The position numbers were made by a program, and so were the translations under genes. A stretch of DNA of 9,486 bases from Treponema sp. Its GTDB lineage: Bacteria; Spirochaetota; Spirochaetia; Treponematales; Treponemataceae. The notes below the pieces were generated by a model. The model had not been told where the DNA came from and did no database searches. It was given only the letters and a program-made list of their open reading frames with translations. The stretch is taken from NCBI GenBank assembly GCA_017617145.1, contig JAFZWX010000069.1, positions 1 through 9,486 of the forward strand. Direction: 5' to 3'. Positions 6,493 through 9,486 of the stretch are shown one piece after another (position 1 is the stretch's first letter; every line of letters begins with the position of its first letter).

Positions 6493-6511
6493 AACTTAAC
6501 AATGTTAAGAT
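6493..6511. promoter_or_regulatory. Operator copy 2 downstream of the transcription start
   Basis: CTTAACAATGTTAAG (6495-6509) is a perfect palindrome around a central A and matches copy 1 at 16 of 19 positions over 6493-6511. It lies between the expected transcription start and the Shine-Dalgarno. The sequence type suits a TetR-family repressor, and one is encoded at the end of the operon. Confidence 0.75.
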
Positions 6512-6526
6512 AAGAAGGTATATATT

Positions 6527-7480
6527 ATGCAAATTAATCACAGAAAAATTATTTTAAGCTTTATTCTGTCAGTTTGTTTCTCACTCAATCTTTTTGCTGA
6601 ATTTAATGTAATTCCGATAATGGATTTTGGGATGCTTGGGCTTGGAGAGAATAATTATCTTTTCAGTCCTTCCGGCAAAATGCTGTTTAAATATCAGAAA
6701 CTGGAAGATGATGTTTCTGAAGGACCTGATTCAGTAACCGCAAGCATATCTTATTCACAGGACATCTTCAAAAATGGGATTGAAGGTTATGAGGAAAAAC
6801 AGTTTTATGGTTTCAGTGGATTTGGAAAAATGGGCTTTGGTAAAAATACTTTTCTATTAAAGATTACCGGCAGAGGCGCTCATCCTTTTGAGTCTTATAA
6901 AAACTTTGAGGGTCTTTTGTTTTACAGCCGTGAATTGATTAAAAATGATTCAACAACGCTTGTATTTGGAGGAGGGCTTGCGGCGACTGATACCGGTATT
7001 GTAATCGGCGGTATTGATATTTTTATAGTTCCGCTTCCTATGGTTTATTTCAGTTATAAGAATCCTTATATTCAGACAGAAATGGAATGGACAGGTCTTC
7101 CGATGATTAATCTAACATTATTCCCGGAAAATAAACTGCGCATTCGTACAAATGCTTCTCTTGCAGGTTTTGATTTGCCTGTGGACCTGCAGTATGATTT
7201 AGCACTGTGTTGGTATCCTCTGTCGAAGCAGCCGCTCGATGAACTTGTGAGTGTTTCAGCAGGCTTTGCAAGTAATGTAAAGAAATTCCGGGTTGATATG
7301 GAAAACTCGCTGAAATATCAGTATTACTGTGCATACGGTGAAATCAGCATGACAGCGCTTACACTTCGTGCCGGATATGCATTCGGCGGAAAAAAGATCT
7401 TAAGAATAAACGATTCAAAAATAACAGATGATTACAATGGTGGTTTTTACGCCACCATTTCCGCAATGTATAAGTTTTAA
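6527..7480 (+). CDS. Predicted outer-membrane beta-barrel protein
   Basis: No named family is recognised. The 317-residue protein opens with a basic n-region and a hydrophobic core (IILSFILSVCFSLNLFA), with signal peptidase I cleavage likely after Ala24. The rest is a series of amphipathic strands with glycine-aromatic turns, for example KQFYGFSGFGKMGFG and TLVFGGGLAATDTG, and the last residues GGFYATISAMYKF end in the terminal Phe expected of a barrel. It probably forms a pore or surface barrel in the outer membrane. It is the first gene of an operon with a hydrolase lipoprotein and a TetR regulator, under a strong promoter with two operators, so it is likely to be induced by whatever ligand the TetR protein senses. 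The start is fixed by AGAAGG 8 bases upstream. Confidence 0.72.
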   Translation: MQINHRKIILSFILSVCFSLNLFAEFNVIPIMDFGMLGLGENNYLFSPSGKMLFKYQKLEDDVSEGPDSVTASISYSQDIFKNGIEGYEEKQFYGFSGFGKMGFGKNTFLLKITGRGAHPFESYKNFEGLLFYSRELIKNDSTTLVFGGGLAATDTGIVIGGIDIFIVPLPMVYFSYKNPYIQTEMEWTGLPMINLTLFPENKLRIRTNASLAGFDLPVDLQYDLALCWYPLSKQPLDELVSVSAGFASNVKKFRVDMENSLKYQYYCAYGEISMTALTLRAGYAFGGKKILRINDSKITDDYNGGFYATISAMYKF

Positions 7481-7489
7481 TTAAAGAAG

Positions 7490-7512
7490 ATCCCCGGGTC
7501 AAGCCCGAGGAT
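7490..7512. repeat. GC-rich palindromic intergenic repeat
   Basis: ATCCCCGGG (7490-7498) and CCCGAGGAT (7504-7512) pair at 8 of 9 positions around the loop TCAAG. The element is followed by GATGACA, a word that recurs at 7536-7542. It is far richer in G and C than its surroundings, and it resembles short CCCGGGTCAAGCCCG-type dispersed repeats that I recall from bacterial genomes. No T-tract follows, so it is not a classical terminator. It sits inside the operon and may shape the mRNA. Confidence 0.65.
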
Positions 7513-7577
7513 GACATACATTTATAGGTTTAGACGATGACAAACTTTTTTAGGATAATGTGATGGAGATAGCAAAG

Positions 7578-8645
7578 ATGAAAAAAATCAGTAAAATATT
7601 TTATATCTGTTTAGTTAGTTTTGGAGTGATGAATATGACAGGTTGTGCAAGTCTTAAAATCGGAAGTGACGAAATTGCAAAAGGTCTTGATAATACAAGA
7701 AAGCTCGGAGTTGAAATAAGCGGTGTCTTAAACGGAATGTATATAACCTCAACAAATGAAAATAATCCTGTGCTGCTTTTTATTTCGGGAGGTCCCGGGG
7801 TTCCTGAAGTATGGCTCAATGAAGTTTATGCAAAGCAGTATCCCAATAAGCTTGCAGATTATTTTACAGTCTGCTATTGGGATTATCCCGGTGAAGGACT
7901 TTCTTACGATAAAAAAATCAAGCCGGAAGAAATCACGCTCGAAAGACTTACCGCAGATGCACGTAAGGTGGCCGCATATTTAAAAGAAAAATATCACAAG
8001 GAAAAGATTTATCTCATGGCTCATTCAAGCGGAACTCATCTTGGACTTCATCTTGCACAGACTGACTCAGAAGATTTTTACTGTTATTTTGGAATGGGAC
8101 AGGCTTATTCTCCGGGACTCCGCCGTTATGAAGATGGTTATAAGTTTATGAAGGATGAGTTTGAGAAAATCGGAAATAAAAAAGCCCTTAAGAAAATGAA
8201 TGAGCTTGCAGGTTATTCAGAGACCGGAGAATTCATAATAAAAAAATCAAAGGATATCGGCGGGGAGTGGGAAAAAATTCTTCTTAGTGCAGGCTGTGCT
8301 ACTACAAGAGAAATGCGTTCAGACATAAAGGATATTTTCTTTAAGCAGCTTTCGGCAGATTGTTATGCTTTTAGTGAAAAAATAAATTATTGGAAAGGAA
8401 AAAAACTTCTTTCAAAAAGTGCATACAGGAAATATCAGGCAGAAGACGATAAGCCTTGTCTGATACCGGTTTATTTTTTCAGCGGTTATTATGATTATAC
8501 CTGTCCGCCGACTCTTGCAAAGGAACTGCTTGATAAACTTGAAGCTCCCGATAAAAAATTCTATACTTTTTATAATTCAGCACATTCTCCTTTGTGGGAA
8601 GAAAATGATTTAGTGATAGAGGCAATGCTCGAACATGTCAGATAA
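7578..8645 (+). CDS. Alpha/beta-hydrolase lipoprotein, proline-iminopeptidase-like
   Basis: From the chosen start the protein has 355 residues. A lysine-rich start (MKKISK), a hydrophobic core and NMTGC give a lipoprotein signal with lipidated Cys23. The hydrolase domain has the oxyanion motif SGGPG, the strand-turn CYWDYPGEGLS in place of the usual W-D-x-R-G-x-G, and the nucleophile elbow AHSSG with Ser150. The acid is Asp306 in GYYDYTCP and the base His336 in SAHSPLW. The triad is complete. GGPG plus this order points to the S33 (prolyl-aminopeptidase-like) branch, whose members also cleave esters and amides. Start 7578 is preferred because GGAG at 7565-7568 is well spaced; GTG 7560 and ATG 7563 are in frame. 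The end overlaps the TetR gene by 11 bases. Confidence 0.86.
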   Translation: MKKISKIFYICLVSFGVMNMTGCASLKIGSDEIAKGLDNTRKLGVEISGVLNGMYITSTNENNPVLLFISGGPGVPEVWLNEVYAKQYPNKLADYFTVCYWDYPGEGLSYDKKIKPEEITLERLTADARKVAAYLKEKYHKEKIYLMAHSSGTHLGLHLAQTDSEDFYCYFGMGQAYSPGLRRYEDGYKFMKDEFEKIGNKKALKKMNELAGYSETGEFIIKKSKDIGGEWEKILLSAGCATTREMRSDIKDIFFKQLSADCYAFSEKINYWKGKKLLSKSAYRKYQAEDDKPCLIPVYFFSGYYDYTCPPTLAKELLDKLEAPDKKFYTFYNSAHSPLWEENDLVIEAMLEHVR

Positions 8646-9207
8646 ATATCATCACGGAGATTTACGGAATGCTCTAATAGAAGAGGGAATCAAGATGATT
8701 AATACCTCTGGTGAAGATTCCCTGTCCATGCGAAAGCTAGCAGAAAAATGCGGTGTGAGTATGGCGGCTCCTTATGCTCATTTTAAGAATAAGGAAGAGA
8801 TGATTAATGCCATCAAAAAATATGTTGAAGATGCTTTTTCTGATTATCTTGAAAACTCAATTAACCGGCAGGATGATATAGAAAAACAGATTATTGAACT
8901 TGGTAATGCTTATGTCTGTTTTTTTATTGATAACCCTGAATATTTTACTTTCCTTTTTTCACGCGGCTATGTACACCTTAATCTTGATTATAATTCTGAT
9001 GAAGACAATTTCAAGCCGTACAGAATTTTAAAGGATTTATGTAAATGCTATTTCAACGAAAAAAAGTCTGAACTTTCAGAGCACGATAAGGAACTTGACA
9101 TCATCCGGATCTGGGCTTCAGTTCAGGGTGTAACATCAATCATCTTTATGAAAAATGTAAAATGGTCCCGCGACTGGAAATCTGAAATTGTGAATATTCT
9201 GAAGTAA
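8635..9207 (+). CDS. TetR-family transcriptional regulator
   Basis: The 190-residue protein opens with KYHHGDLRNALIEEGIKMI, a first helix typical of one TetR branch. The helix-turn-helix follows, with SLSMRKLAEKCGVSMAAPYAHF at about 29-50 and the family's closing NKEEMINAI. The C-terminal ligand domain has ELGNAYVCFFIDNPEYFTFLF, a pattern seen in the TetR_C_33 (WHG) group. The ligand is unknown. The ATG overlaps the last codons of the hydrolase gene by 11 bases, so translation is coupled and the gene is at the end of its own regulated operon. It probably represses the promoter at 6455-6483 through the two dyads flanking it; this is inference from context and operator type. Confidence 0.92.
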   Translation: MSDKYHHGDLRNALIEEGIKMINTSGEDSLSMRKLAEKCGVSMAAPYAHFKNKEEMINAIKKYVEDAFSDYLENSINRQDDIEKQIIELGNAYVCFFIDNPEYFTFLFSRGYVHLNLDYNSDEDNFKPYRILKDLCKCYFNEKKSELSEHDKELDIIRIWASVQGVTSIIFMKNVKWSRDWKSEIVNILK

Positions 9208-9240
9208 TGAAAGGTAAATATTCTGAAGTTGTATCTGTGG

Positions 9241-9275
9241 AATTATAATTTTAGAAATATAAAAAAATTATAATT
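9241..9275. repeat. AT-only inverted repeat after the TetR gene
   Basis: AATTATAATTT (9241-9251) pairs perfectly with AAATTATAATT (9265-9275) around a 13-base loop. Each arm holds a TATAAT (9244-9249 and 9269-9274), so the stretch may carry -10 elements for the next gene, although no matching -35 was found. With no G-C pairs it would be a weak terminator. Confidence 0.4.
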
Positions 9276-9345
9276 TAGATCAAAACGTATATGGTGAAGA
9301 GTTTGTTGATAAAGGAGCTTTAGGGAAATTACAACAGGAGCCTGT

Positions 9346-9486
9346 ATGGATTTAAGAAATTATTATATTGAAGAAGACCTTTTCCCATCGCTGTTTACAA
9401 ATTGCCTGGAGCGGCCTTATGGTGTTTTGTTTTATAATCCCGACAACAAAGATTCTTTTGATTCAAATCATGCGGTAATTTATAAA
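9346..9486 (+). CDS. Partial CDS, probable GNAT-type acetyltransferase N-terminus
   Basis: Only the first 47 codons lie in the window; the gene runs off the right edge. The ATG follows AGGAG (9336-9340) with 5 bases between, a convincing start. The visible peptide begins MDLRNYYIEEDLFPSLF and contains YNPDNKDSFDSNHAVIYK. A Tyr-x-Pro-Asp, Asp-Ser-Asn-His pattern early in the chain recalls the N-terminal part of some uncharacterised GNAT acetyltransferases, but the acetyl-CoA motif would lie beyond the edge, so this is tentative. No signal peptide or membrane segment is present in the visible part. Confidence 0.6.
   Translation, partial: MDLRNYYIEEDLFPSLFTNCLERPYGVLFYNPDNKDSFDSNHAVIYK

Noticed and set aside
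7560..7577. GTG (7560) or ATG (7563) as start of the hydrolase lipoprotein
   Set aside because: ATG 7578 has a well-spaced GGAG and gives a textbook lipoprotein signal (MKKISK start). The longer forms add an acidic residue to the n-region.
9207..9248. 13-residue open frame (MKGKYSEVVSVEL) starting in the TetR stop (TAATG)
   Set aside because: Too short to support as a gene, and its start overlaps the 13-base repeat, which explains part of the sequence.
9291..9323. Ten-codon leader peptide (MVKSLLIKEL) before the last gene
   Set aside because: No Shine-Dalgarno and no attenuator-like hairpins around it.

Overview
The window looks like a chromosomal stretch of a host-associated spirochaete, most likely a Treponema from a rumen or gut lineage. 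This is an inference. DNA is AT-rich. Two predicted outer-membrane beta-barrels each have a Sec signal peptide and a C-terminal Phe. Two predicted lipoproteins have relaxed lipoboxes (FESC, MTGC), as spirochaetes allow. No rRNA, tRNA, CRISPR array, transposase or phage gene was seen. Every gene except the first is on the + strand.

Left region (7-2460): a minus-strand alpha/beta hydrolase is divergent from a GNAT acetyltransferase across a 62-base gap. The GNAT gene is followed one base later by an unnamed 319-residue protein with a cysteine cluster and resemblance to peptidase U32-type proteins.

Centre-left (2502-5411): a membrane-bound LuxR-type regulator (about seven membrane segments plus a LuxR DNA-binding domain) precedes an outer-membrane beta-barrel and an S41 (tricorn/CPBP-like) serine-peptidase lipoprotein. 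The last two appear co-transcribed. Two similar 14-base direct repeats lie between the regulator and the barrel gene.

Centre (5420-6439): a 65-base interrupted dyad, a sigma70-like promoter and a perfect 18-base palindrome over the -10 precede a two-gene operon. The operon holds a pyridoxamine-5'-phosphate-oxidase-like split-barrel flavoprotein and a MarR regulator, overlapping as ATGA. Autoregulation through the palindrome is likely.

Right region (6452-9207): a near-consensus promoter (TTGACA, 17 bases, TATACT) is flanked by two copies of one palindrome. It drives an outer-membrane barrel, an alpha/beta-hydrolase lipoprotein and a TetR regulator that overlaps the hydrolase gene by 11 bases. 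TetR is the natural candidate to bind the palindromes. A GC-rich palindromic intergenic repeat sits between the barrel and the hydrolase. The window closes with the first 47 codons of a probable second GNAT-type gene.

The main theme is two independently regulated cassettes with the same layout: an outer-membrane barrel, then a serine-hydrolase lipoprotein, plus a dedicated regulator (membrane LuxR in one, TetR in the other). The substrate of either cassette cannot be read from the sequence.
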